From Methylobacterium gnaphalii (lineage in GTDB: Bacteria > Pseudomonadota > Alphaproteobacteria > Rhizobiales > Beijerinckiaceae): a stretch of 64,000 bases of DNA. A program made the position numbers and the translations under genes. The stretch's first letter is position 1. Each line of letters starts with the position of its first letter. The stretch lies in contig NZ_BJZV01000018.1 in the NCBI RefSeq assembly GCF_007992215.1, forward strand, positions 28,422 through 92,421, in the 5' to 3' direction. The notes under the pieces were generated by a model that saw nothing but the letters and a program-made list of their open reading frames with translations, was not told the DNA's origin and made no database searches. Shown here piece after piece: positions 36,742 to 46,936 of the stretch.

Positions 36742-37302
36742 ATGAAACGCGTTGCCATTGCGGCCCTGTGCGCGCTGCTCGCGGGTCCTGCGCTTGCCGA
36801 GTCCAACGACAAGACCATTGGTGAGCGCGCCAAATCCGTCGGAGAATCGACGGGCGTGAACTCGCTGATCGGCGTTGCCCCGATCGCCGCCGACTTCGTG
36901 AAAGAGGCCGCGATCAGCGACATGTTCGAGATCCAGTCGAGCAAGCTCGCCGAAGAAAAATCGAACGACAAGACCAAGACCTTCGCCAAGCAGATGATCA
37001 CCGATCATCAGAAGACCTCGGAAGAGCTGAAATCCCTGGTCAGCGGCGGCAAGGTCAAGGCTGAGATCCCCACAGCCCTCGACAGCACGCACCAGAGCAA
37101 GATCGACAAGCTCAAGGGTCTGAATGGCGACGATTTCACCAAGCAGTACCTGTCGGATCAGGTCAGCGCGCACAAGACGGCGGTCGACCTGTTCAAGCGC
37201 TATGCCTCTGGTGGCGACAACGCCGAGCTCAAGACCTGGGCCTCCAAGACCCAGCCCCATCTCGAAGAGCATCTGAAGATGGCGCAGGACCTGCAGAAAT
37301 AA
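36742..37302 (+). CDS. DUF4142 exported protein
   Basis: A 186-residue protein with a signal peptide (MKRVAIAALCALLAGPALA, residues 1-19) and a helical ferritin-like DUF4142 core from about residue 50 to 185 with KTFAKQMITDHQKTSEELK and SAHKTAVDLFKRYA. The family is periplasmic and of unknown function; metal ligation has been proposed for some. It is monocistronic, with a large perfect hairpin after it. Confidence 0.88.
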   Translation: MKRVAIAALCALLAGPALAESNDKTIGERAKSVGESTGVNSLIGVAPIAADFVKEAAISDMFEIQSSKLAEEKSNDKTKTFAKQMITDHQKTSEELKSLVSGGKVKAEIPTALDSTHQSKIDKLKGLNGDDFTKQYLSDQVSAHKTAVDLFKRYASGGDNAELKTWASKTQPHLEEHLKMAQDLQK

Positions 37303-37613
37303 GGGTCCCGCCAGGAGGGCGAACCGGTATCCGGCCCCTAAGGAATCTCGCCGCCGCGCTCCAGCCGCAATGGCCCGGAGCGCGGCGACATCATTTGCGC
37401 TCTTCATCCGAGACGTGCGTAGAGAACCTCGGCTCCGTCGAAGATCAGCCGGCCCGCCTCATCGTCGAGGGAGCCCGCGATCTCACGCATCTCCGGCGCC
37501 CAACAATCAGTACGCCAAACTCGGTCATCCGGGCGGCAATGCCGCTCCCATGGAGCCCGGAGCGAGAATGGCGATCGTCGGCGTTCTATTCTCGCGCGAG
37601 TGGCGCTCGTGCT
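37303..37613. other. Gap with a strong inverted repeat
   Basis: A 311-base stretch between the convergent DUF4142 and aspartate aminotransferase genes. CGCCGCGCTCC at 37352-37362 pairs perfectly with GGAGCGCGGCG at 37377-37387. No T-run follows. It may serve as a terminator for either gene. No gene is supported in the remainder. Confidence 0.45.
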
Positions 37614-38894
<1,281 letters not shown>

Positions 38895-39039
38895 TCAGCG
38901 GAACAAGGGCACCGAAGACGGGCAATCCGCGACTGGTCTCGACGGTTTGCCGCTAGGACGCATCCCGGGTGCACCGATGGTGCCCCGGAATGATGACTTT
39001 CATTTTCGGTGCGGCACGGTCGCCGGCTACCGGATTGGC

Positions 39040-40440
39040 TTAGATCCCGCCGAACACCCAGCGCAGCCGCGCCAGGAACCCGCCGGCGGGGCGCGGCGTA
39101 CCCTTCCGAGCCGCTTCCTCGCCCTTCGGCGAGACGGCGATCGAGGACTTTACGAGTCCAAGAGCCGCCGTGTCGGTGGTCTCGCGGTCGATCAGAATGA
39201 GCGAGCCGGTGTCGCGGTTGTCGGCATAGGGGTCGACGGCGACCTCGCGGTCGAGGTTCAGCGTCACCTCGCCGATGTCGTTGACGCCGAGTTTGTCGGC
39301 CGGAGCCGCCCTGCCCGTCTCAGGATCGATCCGGCTGCGGATCGATTTCACCACCGCGTTGGTGGTGACCGTGCCGATCTTCGCCCAGAGGCTCGCGCCC
39401 GGGGTCAGCTCGGTCTCCAGCGCCCAGAACAGGCGGACGTCGAGTGTGTCGGTCACGGTCAGCGGCGCATCCGCCGTGGCGATGATGGAGCCGCGCGAGG
39501 CATCGACCTCGTCGGCGAGTACGATCGTGACCGACTGGCCTTCGCTGGCCCGCTTCAGATCGCCATCGGCCGTGAAGATCCGTGCGATGGTCGAGGTCTT
39601 GCCCGACGGTGCAATCACGACCCGGTCGCCCGGTGCGACCGAGCCCGAGGCAATCAGACCCGAGAAGCCGCGAAAATCGGAGTTCGGGCGGTTCACCCAC
39701 TGTACCGGCAGGCGAAAGGCGGCGGCGCGCTCCTCCGACTTCACCGGGACCTCCTCGAGGTAGCTCAGCAGCGGGCCGCCCTGGTACCAGGCTGCCGCGG
39801 TGCCCGGCAGCACGACGTTGTCGCCGTTCTTGGCCGAAAGCGGGATCGCGCGGATCTCAGCGAAGCCGAGCGGCGCCGCGAATTCCTGGAAGCCTGAGAC
39901 GATCCTGTCGAAGGTGTCCTGCGACCAGCCGGTCAGATCCATCTTGTTGACGGCGAGCGCTACGCGCTTGATGCCGAGCAGCGAGACGAGGAGCGCATGG
40001 CGCCGCGTCTGTCGGGTAAGTCCCTGGCGTGCGTCCACCAGGATTACGGCAACGTCGGCGGTCGAGGCGCCCGTTGCCATGTTGCGAGTGTACTGCTCGT
40101 GGCCGGGCGTGTCGGCGACGATGAACGAGCGCGTCTCGGTCGAGAAGAAGCGGTAGGCAACGTCGATGGTGATGCCCTGCTCGCGCTCGGCCTGGAGGCC
40201 GTCGACGAGAAGCGCGAGATCGACTTCCTGGCCCTGCGTGCCGTGCTTGCGGGAATCGCGCTGCAGCGCCGTGACCTGATCGTCGAAGATCTGTTTGGTG
40301 TCGTGCAGCAGGCGGCCGATCAGGGTCGACTTGCCGTCATCGACCGAGCCGCAGGCGATGAAGCGCAGGACTTCCTTGCTCTGGTGAGCGTGTAGGAATT
40401 TCTCGTAGCCGAAGGCTTCGGGAGACTGATGGATCGTCAT
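39040..40440 (-). CDS. cysN: Sulfate adenylyltransferase, large GTPase subunit
   Basis: CysN is the GTPase that drives ATP sulfurylase (CysD) in forming adenosine 5'-phosphosulfate. The 466-residue protein has the P-loop GSVDDGKSTLIGRLL, the switch DTPGHEQYTRNM and NKMDLTGW, then two beta-barrel domains. There is no APS kinase (CysC) domain at the C-terminus, in agreement with CysH being of the APS-reducing type. It overlaps cysD by one base and ends the cysH-cysD-cysN unit. Confidence 0.95.
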   Translation of the reverse strand: MTIHQSPEAFGYEKFLHAHQSKEVLRFIACGSVDDGKSTLIGRLLHDTKQIFDDQVTALQRDSRKHGTQGQEVDLALLVDGLQAEREQGITIDVAYRFFSTETRSFIVADTPGHEQYTRNMATGASTADVAVILVDARQGLTRQTRRHALLVSLLGIKRVALAVNKMDLTGWSQDTFDRIVSGFQEFAAPLGFAEIRAIPLSAKNGDNVVLPGTAAAWYQGGPLLSYLEEVPVKSEERAAAFRLPVQWVNRPNSDFRGFSGLIASGSVAPGDRVVIAPSGKTSTIARIFTADGDLKRASEGQSVTIVLADEVDASRGSIIATADAPLTVTDTLDVRLFWALETELTPGASLWAKIGTVTTNAVVKSIRSRIDPETGRAAPADKLGVNDIGEVTLNLDREVAVDPYADNRDTGSLILIDRETTDTAALGLVKSSIAVSPKGEEAARKGTPRPAGGFLARLRWVFGGI

Positions 40441-41390
40441 CAGAAGTAACCCTCCTGCTTCTTGCGCTCCATGGCGCCCGAGCCGTCCTTGTCGATCACG
40501 CGGCCCTGGCGCTCCGAGGTGCGGGCGGCCAGCGTCTCGCCGATGATCTCGGGCAGGGTCGCGGCCGGGCTCTCGACGGCGCCGGTCAGCGGGTAGCAGC
40601 CCAGCGTGCGAAAACGAACCTGACGGAGTTGCGGGGTCTCGCCCGGCTCGAGCGGCAGGCGCTCGTCATCAACCATGATGAGCTGGCCGTCGCGTTCCAC
40701 CACGGGACGCTCGGCCGCGAAATAGAGCGGCACGATCGGGATCTTCTCCTGCTCGATGTAGAGCCAGATATCGAGCTCGGTCCAATTCGAGAGTGGGAAG
40801 ACGCGGAAGCTCTCGCCGCGGCGCTTCTTGAAATTGTAGAGGTGCCAGGGCTCGGCCCTCTGGCGCTTCGGATCCCAGCGATGCTGCGCATTGCGCAAGG
40901 AGACGATGCGCTCCTTGGCGCGGCTCGCCTCCTCGTCACGGCGGGCGCCGCCGAAGGCCGCATCGAACTTATGCTTATCGAGCGCCTGCCTGAGGGCCTG
41001 CGTCTTCATCACATCGGTGTGGATTTCCGAGCCGTGGCTGACTGGGCCGATGCCTTTGGCTAACCCGTCCGGATTGGTATGGACCAGAAGGTCGAGGCCG
41101 AGTTCCTTCGCGCGGGCATCGCGGAAGGCGATCATCTCCTTGAACTTCCAGGTCGTGTCGATGTGCATCAGCGGGAACGGCAGCCGGCCCGGCGCGAAGG
41201 CCTTCAGCGCGAGGTGCAGCAGCACGGACGAGTCCTTGCCGATCGAGTAGAGCATCACCGGGTTCTCGGTCTCGGCGACCGTCTCCCGGAAGATGTGAAT
41301 GCTCTCGGCTTCCAGACGCTGAAGATGGGTCAGGCGCGCCGGCGACGGCGCAGCCAGATCCAACAGCTGCTCGGCGGTGGCAACGCTCAT
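40440..41390 (-). CDS. cysD: Sulfate adenylyltransferase, small subunit
   Basis: CysD is the catalytic ATP sulfurylase subunit of the CysDN pair. The 316-residue protein shows [20 protein letters not shown], the PP-loop-like signature, [17 protein letters not shown], and [20 protein letters not shown]. The ATG at 41390 overlaps the cysH stop (TGATG). An upstream in-frame extension of 48 codons is not supported. Confidence 0.95.
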   Translation of the reverse strand: MSVATAEQLLDLAAPSPARLTHLQRLEAESIHIFRETVAETENPVMLYSIGKDSSVLLHLALKAFAPGRLPFPLMHIDTTWKFKEMIAFRDARAKELGLDLLVHTNPDGLAKGIGPVSHGSEIHTDVMKTQALRQALDKHKFDAAFGGARRDEEASRAKERIVSLRNAQHRWDPKRQRAEPWHLYNFKKRRGESFRVFPLSNWTELDIWLYIEQEKIPIVPLYFAAERPVVERDGQLIMVDDERLPLEPGETPQLRQVRFRTLGCYPLTGAVESPAATLPEIIGETLAARTSERQGRVIDKDGSGAMERKKQEGYF

Positions 41391-42199
41391 CAAACCAATT
41401 CCCTTCTGTATTCGCGTGAGGTTGCCGCGCGTGCCGGCTCCTCGAACGCCGCCGGCTCCTGGCCTGGCGCCACATCCTCTTCCGGCCTGTGCACGTGCAG
41501 GCCGCATTCCTTTTTGGATTCCTGTTCCCACCACCAGCGCCCGGCCCGCTCGTCCTCGCCGATGCGAACAGCGCGGGTGCAGGGGGCACAGCCGATCGAC
41601 GGAAAGCCGCGATCATGCAGGGCGTTGTAGGGAATGAAGTTATCCTTCACGAAGGCGTCGATCTGCGCCCGCGTCCAGTCGGCGAGTGGATTGACCTTGA
41701 TCAAGCCGCGCTGCTCGTCCGCCTCTGCCAACGGGGTGTCGGCCCGGTTAGCCGATTGTCCGGCACGCAATCCGGTGAACCACACTGCGGCCTGATCGAG
41801 TGCGCGGCCGAGCGGTTCGACCTTGCGGAAGCCGCAGCATGCCTGCCGTGCCTCGACGGAATGGCGAAAGCCGTTGATGCCTTCCCTTGCAACGAAGGCC
41901 TCCTCCGATGTCCGCTCGGGTGCGTAGGCACGGATGCGGATACCGTAGGCGGCTTCTGTCTCGGCCCAGAGGTCGTAGGTTTCCGGGAAGAGGCGGCCTG
42001 TATCGAGCGTGACGATCTCCGTCCTGCCCTTGGCCAGCGCAATGGCGTGGGTGAGGACCTGGTCCTCGATGCCGAGGCTCGTGGTGAAGACGAGGCGCCC
42101 GGGAATTTCGGCCTCAACGAGGCGGATGCGTCCGGTGAGGTCGAGCCCCGCCAATCTTTCGGCGAGCCTCTCGGCCTGCTGCACGAGAGCGACGGTCAT
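41390..42199 (-). CDS. cysH: Adenylyl-sulfate reductase, assimilatory (APS-type CysH)
   Basis: The 269-residue enzyme reduces APS to sulfite with thioredoxin. It has the two Cys pairs that bind a 4Fe-4S cluster in APS reductases (QACCGF near 130 and GCAPC near 216), absent from E. coli PAPS reductase, and the catalytic Cys in KKECGLH near the C-terminus. No PAPS is needed, and no CysC is present. The ATG at 42199 overlaps the stop of a 21-codon ORF (ATGA). A GTTC-N8-GAAC palindrome lies 63 bases upstream. It is the first main gene of cysH-cysD-cysN. Confidence 0.93.
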   Translation of the reverse strand: MTVALVQQAERLAERLAGLDLTGRIRLVEAEIPGRLVFTTSLGIEDQVLTHAIALAKGRTEIVTLDTGRLFPETYDLWAETEAAYGIRIRAYAPERTSEEAFVAREGINGFRHSVEARQACCGFRKVEPLGRALDQAAVWFTGLRAGQSANRADTPLAEADEQRGLIKVNPLADWTRAQIDAFVKDNFIPYNALHDRGFPSIGCAPCTRAVRIGEDERAGRWWWEQESKKECGLHVHRPEEDVAPGQEPAAFEEPARAATSREYRRELV

Positions 42200-42261
42200 T
42201 TCAGCTTGTCCGTATTTGCGTCTGCCGCTTGAGCTTGACCAGCTTGTTGGAGACCTGACAT
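42196..42261 (-). CDS. Possible leader ORF coupled to cysH
   Basis: A 21-codon ORF (MSGLQQAGQAQAADANTDKL and a final Lys) starts one base after the palindrome and ends with ATGA overlapping the cysH start, so its translation would feed cysH. It has no Cys or Met run, so it is not a classical attenuator peptide, and no clear ribosome site precedes it; a leaderless start is possible. It may be a fragment of an alternative CysH N-terminus. Confidence 0.35.
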   Translation of the reverse strand: MSGLQQAGQAQAADANTDKLK

Positions 42262-42277
42262 GTTCGCTATATAGAAC
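42262..42277 (-). promoter_or_regulatory. GTTC-N8-GAAC palindrome upstream of cysH
   Basis: On the minus strand the 16 bases read GTTCTATATAGCGAAC. At least 13 of 16 bases match a second copy upstream of cysJ (43027-43042), including both GTTC and GAAC arms. The centre TATATAG may also be the -10 region. Two matched sites in front of the two sulfur operons suggest a shared operator. The cognate regulator is not known; the divergent Lrp-type gene between them is a candidate. Confidence 0.55.
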
Positions 42278-42473
42278 GCTGTCAAGGCGCGTGAGGTGCG
42301 TGGTGGTGATCCGGCACCGCAGCAATCCGTAGGATGGGCACCGAAAAGGCAGCTATGCGTTGCCTGATCGAAGAAAATCCTTCTCAAGCTCAGTGCGACA
42401 GCACACATCGAGGTCGGACAATCGGCCTTTTTTAAAAACGGCGCCCCGTGGTGCCGGACATCAAGAGGTCAGC

Positions 42474-42977
42474 GTGGACGCCATCGATCTGAAGATCCTC
42501 GCCCTTCTGCAGAAGGACGCCACTCTTTCCATCGCCGCCATCGGCGAGCAGGTCGGGCTGTCGCAGACGCCCTGCTGGAAGCGCATCCAGCGGCTCGAGG
42601 CTGACGGCGTGATCGACCGGCGCGTTGCCGTGCTGGACCCGGTGAAGCTCGGCCTCGGGCTCACCGTCTTCGTCTCCATCGAGACGGCCGACCACTCCAA
42701 GGACTGGCTTGACCGGTTTGCCTCGGAGATCGCGGCAATGCCGGAAGTGCTCGAGTTTTACCGGATGGCGGGTGACGTCGACTACATGCTGCGCGTCGTC
42801 GTCGCCGACATGCAGGCCTATGACCTGTTCTACAAGAACCTGATCGCCACCCTCCCCCTCAAGAACGTGACCTCGCGCTTCGCGATGGAGAAGGTGAAGT
42901 CGACAACGGCCCTCCCCCTCCCTGCCCCTCCGAGCCGCGGCCGCGTCGCGCCTCAGCTCGCCGTGGTCGGAGAATAA
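42474..42977 (+). CDS. Lrp/AsnC-family transcriptional regulator
   Basis: The 167-residue protein has an N-terminal winged HTH (DLKILALLQKDATLSIAAIGEQVGLS then KRIQRLEADGVI) and a C-terminal RAM (regulation of amino acid metabolism) ligand domain up to about residue 145. An extra 20 residues at the C-terminus are Pro/Ala-rich. GTG at 42474 follows AGAGGTC, a good ribosome site. It is divergent from cysH and upstream of cysJ and cysI, so local control of sulfate assimilation is the natural proposal, not proven. Effector unknown. Confidence 0.88.
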   Translation: MDAIDLKILALLQKDATLSIAAIGEQVGLSQTPCWKRIQRLEADGVIDRRVAVLDPVKLGLGLTVFVSIETADHSKDWLDRFASEIAAMPEVLEFYRMAGDVDYMLRVVVADMQAYDLFYKNLIATLPLKNVTSRFAMEKVKSTTALPLPAPPSRGRVAPQLAVVGE

Positions 42978-43026
42978 TTTTCTTTTGTGCGGCGCGATGA
43001 CAGGCAAGAGCTTCTCTCGCGCATCC

Positions 43027-43042
43027 GTTCTGTAAAACGAAC
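43027..43042 (+). promoter_or_regulatory. GTTC-N8-GAAC palindrome upstream of cysJ
   Basis: The 16 bases read GTTCTGTAAAACGAAC and share 13 of 16 bases with the site before cysH (42262-42277). Both are followed by AT (GAACAT). The site ends 35 bases upstream of the cysJ ATG, with TGTAAAA in the centre that could be a -10. See the cysH site for the argument. Confidence 0.55.
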
Positions 43043-43077
43043 ATTTCTTCGTTGACAGCGGGCCGCCCGCGGACGAC

Positions 43078-44859
43078 ATGGCACTTACGATGGCACGCAA
43101 CGCACTCCTTCCCCGCACGGCCCCGTTCGGTGACACCGAACGCGCCAGTCTCGACGCCGTTCTCGGAGCGGCGACGCCGATCCAGCGCGCCTGGCTCGCC
43201 GGCTTCCTCGCCGGCATCGACGCTGCGGGCGGCCAGCCCGCGGCGCAGCCGCTGGCGCCGCCCAAGGCTGCCGAGCCGTTGACGATCATCTTCGCGAGCG
43301 AGTCCGGGAATTCCGAGGCGCTGGCGGGGAACGTGGCGAAGCTCGCCAAGAAGCAGGGCTTCAAGCCCAAGGTTGTCGACTTCGCCGATCTCGACCTCGC
43401 CACCCTGCCGAAAGCCGGCAAGCTCGTCGCCATCGCCGCGACCTGGGGCGAAGGCGAGCCGCCGGCCCGCGCGGTCGAGACCTACAACGCCATCATGGCC
43501 GACGGCGCCCCGCGCATCGACGGCGTGGAGTTCGGCGTGCTCGCGCTCGGCGACACCTCGTACGCCGAGTTCTGCGCCATCGGTAAGGCGCTCGATGCCC
43601 GCTTCGAGGCGCTCGGCGGCCGGCGCGCCTACGACCGCGCCGACCTCGATCTCGATTTCGAGAAGCCTGCCGCCGACTGGATCAAGGGCGCGCTGAAAGC
43701 GCTCGCTCCCTCCGAGCCCGCCGCGGATAACGTCGTCGCCGTCGATTTCGCCCGTGGTGCCGGGCACGACGAAGACGAGGAGCCGAGCCGCGAGCCGAGG
43801 GTGGTCGAGGTCATCGAGCACGTGAACCTCAACTCCTCGCGCTCCGACAAGGAAACGATCCACCTCGCGCTGGAATTCGAGGACGGCGCGCCAGCCTACG
43901 AGCCGGGTGATTCCCTCGAGATCTACCCCGAGAACGATCCGCAGCTCGTCGAGGAGATCCTGAAGGCTACCGGGCTGTCCGGCGACGAGGCCCTGCGCAA
44001 GGCTCTGCTCTCCGAGCGCGACATCACCACCCTCTCGGCTGCCACCGTCGAGCGCTTTGCCAAGGCGACGGGACACGCGGACGCCCAGAAGTTCATCGAG
44101 AGCGGCGAGGTGAAGGCCTGGATCGAGGGCCGGCACCTCATCGACCTGATCGAGGCCTATCCGGCCGCTCTGACGGCCGAGCATCTGAACACGATCACCC
44201 GGCCGCTGCCGCCACGCGCCTACTCCATCGCCTCATCCCGCAAGGAAGTCGGCGACGAGGTGCATCTGGTGATCGCGGCGGTGCGCTACGCGACGCATGG
44301 CCGGGCGCGCACCGGCGTTGCCTCCACGCATGTCGCCGACCGCATCAGCAACGGGGCGAAGCTGCGTGTGCGCCTGAAGCCGAACAAGCATTTCCGCCTG
44401 CCGAGCGATCCGGCCACCGATATCATCATGGTGGGCCCCGGCACCGGCGTCGCGCCCTTCCGCGCCTTCGTGCAGGAGCGCCGCGCCAACGAGGCCAGCG
44501 GCCGCTCCTGGCTGTTCTTCGGCGACCGTCACTTCACCCACGACTTCCTCTACCAGCTCGAATGGCAGGAGGCGCTGGAGGACGGTTCGCTCTCGAAGAT
44601 CGACGTCGCCTTCTCGCGCGACCAGCCTGAGAAGATCTACGTCCAGAATCGCATCGACGAGCACGGCAAAGAGCTCGTCGAGTGGCTCGATGGCGGGGCG
44701 CATTTCTACGTCTGCGGCGACGCCAAGAACATGGCCAAGGACGTTCGCGCGGCGGTCGTTCGCGCCTTCTCGACCCACAAGGGCTTGAGCGAGGCCGATG
44801 CCGAGGCGCATGTTGCGGGGCTCGAAAAGGCGAAGCGCTACCAGCAGGACGTCTACTGA
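43078..44859 (+). CDS. cysJ: Sulfite reductase flavoprotein (alpha subunit)
   Basis: The 593-residue flavoprotein passes electrons from NADPH through FAD and FMN to the sulfite reductase hemoprotein. A flavodoxin domain lies at about 65-200 (IIFASESGNSEALAG), then the FAD-binding region with RAYSIASSR near 380 and the NADPH site VGPGTGVAPFRAF near 460. The C-terminal segment ends YQQDVY, as typical in CysJ. CysI follows after about 180 bases on the same strand. Siroheme synthase is not present in this window. Confidence 0.9.
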   Translation: MALTMARNALLPRTAPFGDTERASLDAVLGAATPIQRAWLAGFLAGIDAAGGQPAAQPLAPPKAAEPLTIIFASESGNSEALAGNVAKLAKKQGFKPKVVDFADLDLATLPKAGKLVAIAATWGEGEPPARAVETYNAIMADGAPRIDGVEFGVLALGDTSYAEFCAIGKALDARFEALGGRRAYDRADLDLDFEKPAADWIKGALKALAPSEPAADNVVAVDFARGAGHDEDEEPSREPRVVEVIEHVNLNSSRSDKETIHLALEFEDGAPAYEPGDSLEIYPENDPQLVEEILKATGLSGDEALRKALLSERDITTLSAATVERFAKATGHADAQKFIESGEVKAWIEGRHLIDLIEAYPAALTAEHLNTITRPLPPRAYSIASSRKEVGDEVHLVIAAVRYATHGRARTGVASTHVADRISNGAKLRVRLKPNKHFRLPSDPATDIIMVGPGTGVAPFRAFVQERRANEASGRSWLFFGDRHFTHDFLYQLEWQEALEDGSLSKIDVAFSRDQPEKIYVQNRIDEHGKELVEWLDGGAHFYVCGDAKNMAKDVRAAVVRAFSTHKGLSEADAEAHVAGLEKAKRYQQDVY

Positions 44860-45041
44860 AGGACCGAACGTTCGGGACAAGCGTCCCACCTGTCCCAGGC
44901 CGTCCCACGGCTCGGGACGAGCTTGGCGGCGCCGCTCGCGAAGCCGGACGATGACGTCGAGGACGTCGCCTCGCGCGGCCATCTCGGACGGAGATGGTCC
45001 GGTGGCGGCAGCCGATCAATATGTGACCGACAGAGATCACC

Positions 45042-46877
45042 ATGGACGACCACAAGCCGATCGAGACCGTAGACGGCCCGGCCTTCGAGAGCCCCGGGAT
45101 CGGCGCGCGTCGCTATGAGACGCCGCCGACCGGGCGCCCGATCGACGATCCGGTAGCGGCCAAGGAGGCCGGCCTCGCCCATAACGAGCATCTCAAGATC
45201 GCCAGCCGCTACCTGCGCGGCGGCCTCGCCGAGGGCCTGCTGAAGCACGCCACGGGCGCCATCACCGAGGATGACGGACAGCTCGTCAAGTTCCACGGCA
45301 TGTACATGCAGGACGATCGCGACCTGCGGGCCGAGCGCACCAAGAAGAAGCTGGAGAAGGCCTACAGCTTCATGATCCGCCTGCGTATCGCCGGCGGCGT
45401 GGTGACGCCGCGGCAATGGCTGATCCTCGATAATCTCGCCACCACCTACGCTAACGGCACGCTGCGGGCCACGACGCGCCAGACCTTCCAGTATCACGGC
45501 GTCATCAAGTCGAACCTCAAGCGGGCCATGGCCGCCATCGACTCGGCTTTGCTCGACACCATCGCCGCTTGCGGCGACGTGAACCGCAACGTCATGGCCG
45601 CGACCAATCCGGCGCAAGTTGGCGCCCACAAGGCGGCCTACGAGCTCGGCAAGACCATCTCCGACACCCTTCTGCCAAAGACCAATGCCTGGCGCGAGAT
45701 CTGGCTCGACGGCGAGAAGGTCGTCGGCGGAGAGGAGGAGTTCGAGCCGGTCTACGGCAAGACCTACCTGCCTCGTAAGTTCAAGATCGTCATCGCGGTG
45801 CCGCCTTCCAACGAGGTCGACGTCTTCGCGCACGACCTTGGCTTCATCGCCATCCTCGACAAGAAGAACCAACTCACGGGTTGGAACGTCACCGTCGGCG
45901 GGGGCATGGGCATGACCCATGGCGAGACAGACACCTTCCCACGCACCGCTGAAGTCATGGGTTTCTGCAAGCCCGAGGATGCGGTGAAGGTTGCCGAGGC
46001 GGTGATGACCGTCCAGCGCGACTGGGGCAACCGTAAGAGCCGCAAGAACGCCCGCCTGAAATACACGATCGAGCGCTACGGCCTCGACGCCTTCCGGGCC
46101 GAGGTCGAGAAGCGGACGGGCAAGAAGCTCGGCGCCCCCAAGCCCTTCACCTTCGACAGCAACGGCGATCGCTACGGATGGACCGAAGGTGATGACGGCC
46201 GTCATCACCTCACGCTCTACGTGCCGTCGGGCCGCATCAAGGATGTCGAGAACGGACCGCAATTCCTCTCGGGCCTGCGCCGCATTGCCGAGGTGCATGA
46301 GGGCGACTTCCGCCTGACCGCCAACCAGAATGTCATCATCGCCAACGTGCCCGCCGGGAAGCGGGCAGAGATCGAGGCGCTGGTCGACGAGTACAAGCTG
46401 ACCAAGGGAGCCGGCGCGCTGCGCCGCAACTCCATGGCCTGCGTCGCCTTGCCGACCTGCGGCCTCGCTCTGGCCGAGAGCGAGCGCTACCTGCCGGACC
46501 TCATCTCGGAACTCGAGGAGAGCCTCGCCAGCCACGGACTGCAGGATGACGAGATCACCATCCGCTCGACCGGCTGCCCCAACGGCTGTGCCCGTCCCTA
46601 CATCGCGGAGATCGGTCTCGTCGGGCGCGGCCCCGAGCGCTACCACCTCTATCTCGGCGCGGCCTTCGACGGCTCACGCCTGAGCAAGCTCTACAAGGAA
46701 GATGTGGAGGCCAAGGACATCAAGGCCACGCTCGATCCGCTCTTCGCCGACTATGCCAAGAGCCGGAAGCCCGGCGAGCATTTCGGCGACTTCGTGATCC
46801 GCGCCGGGCATGTCGCCAAGACCACCAACGGGCCGGACTTCCACACGCGCACCGGCGCCCTCAAGCCGGCGGCCTGA
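45042..46877 (+). CDS. cysI: Sulfite reductase hemoprotein (beta subunit)
   Basis: CysI catalyses the six-electron reduction of sulfite to sulfide with siroheme and a 4Fe-4S cluster. The 611-residue protein contains the cluster cysteines in ACVALPTCGLAL near 468 and TGCPNGCARPY near 508, with the CxnCn(3)C spacing of the family, and the duplicated ferredoxin-like halves. It follows cysJ with a gap of 182 bases. The extended N-terminus (about 35 residues before AKEAGLAHN) is a little longer than average. Confidence 0.93.
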   Translation: MDDHKPIETVDGPAFESPGIGARRYETPPTGRPIDDPVAAKEAGLAHNEHLKIASRYLRGGLAEGLLKHATGAITEDDGQLVKFHGMYMQDDRDLRAERTKKKLEKAYSFMIRLRIAGGVVTPRQWLILDNLATTYANGTLRATTRQTFQYHGVIKSNLKRAMAAIDSALLDTIAACGDVNRNVMAATNPAQVGAHKAAYELGKTISDTLLPKTNAWREIWLDGEKVVGGEEEFEPVYGKTYLPRKFKIVIAVPPSNEVDVFAHDLGFIAILDKKNQLTGWNVTVGGGMGMTHGETDTFPRTAEVMGFCKPEDAVKVAEAVMTVQRDWGNRKSRKNARLKYTIERYGLDAFRAEVEKRTGKKLGAPKPFTFDSNGDRYGWTEGDDGRHHLTLYVPSGRIKDVENGPQFLSGLRRIAEVHEGDFRLTANQNVIIANVPAGKRAEIEALVDEYKLTKGAGALRRNSMACVALPTCGLALAESERYLPDLISELEESLASHGLQDDEITIRSTGCPNGCARPYIAEIGLVGRGPERYHLYLGAAFDGSRLSKLYKEDVEAKDIKATLDPLFADYAKSRKPGEHFGDFVIRAGHVAKTTNGPDFHTRTGALKPAA

Positions 46878-46936
46878 CCAGCCGCCGGAAACCTCGCGCG
46901 TGGCGAGCGGTTTCGCCTCCATCACGGAGGCGATGG

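Noticed and set aside
42259..42285. TTGACA upstream of cysH as a sigma-70 -35 box
   Set aside because: The spacing to the TATATA is about 7 bases, and no -10 at 17 bases; the palindrome is a better explanation.
44853..46646. 597-codon ORF opposite cysI
   Set aside because: A shadow of cysI, which carries all siroheme/4Fe-4S cysteines on the other strand.
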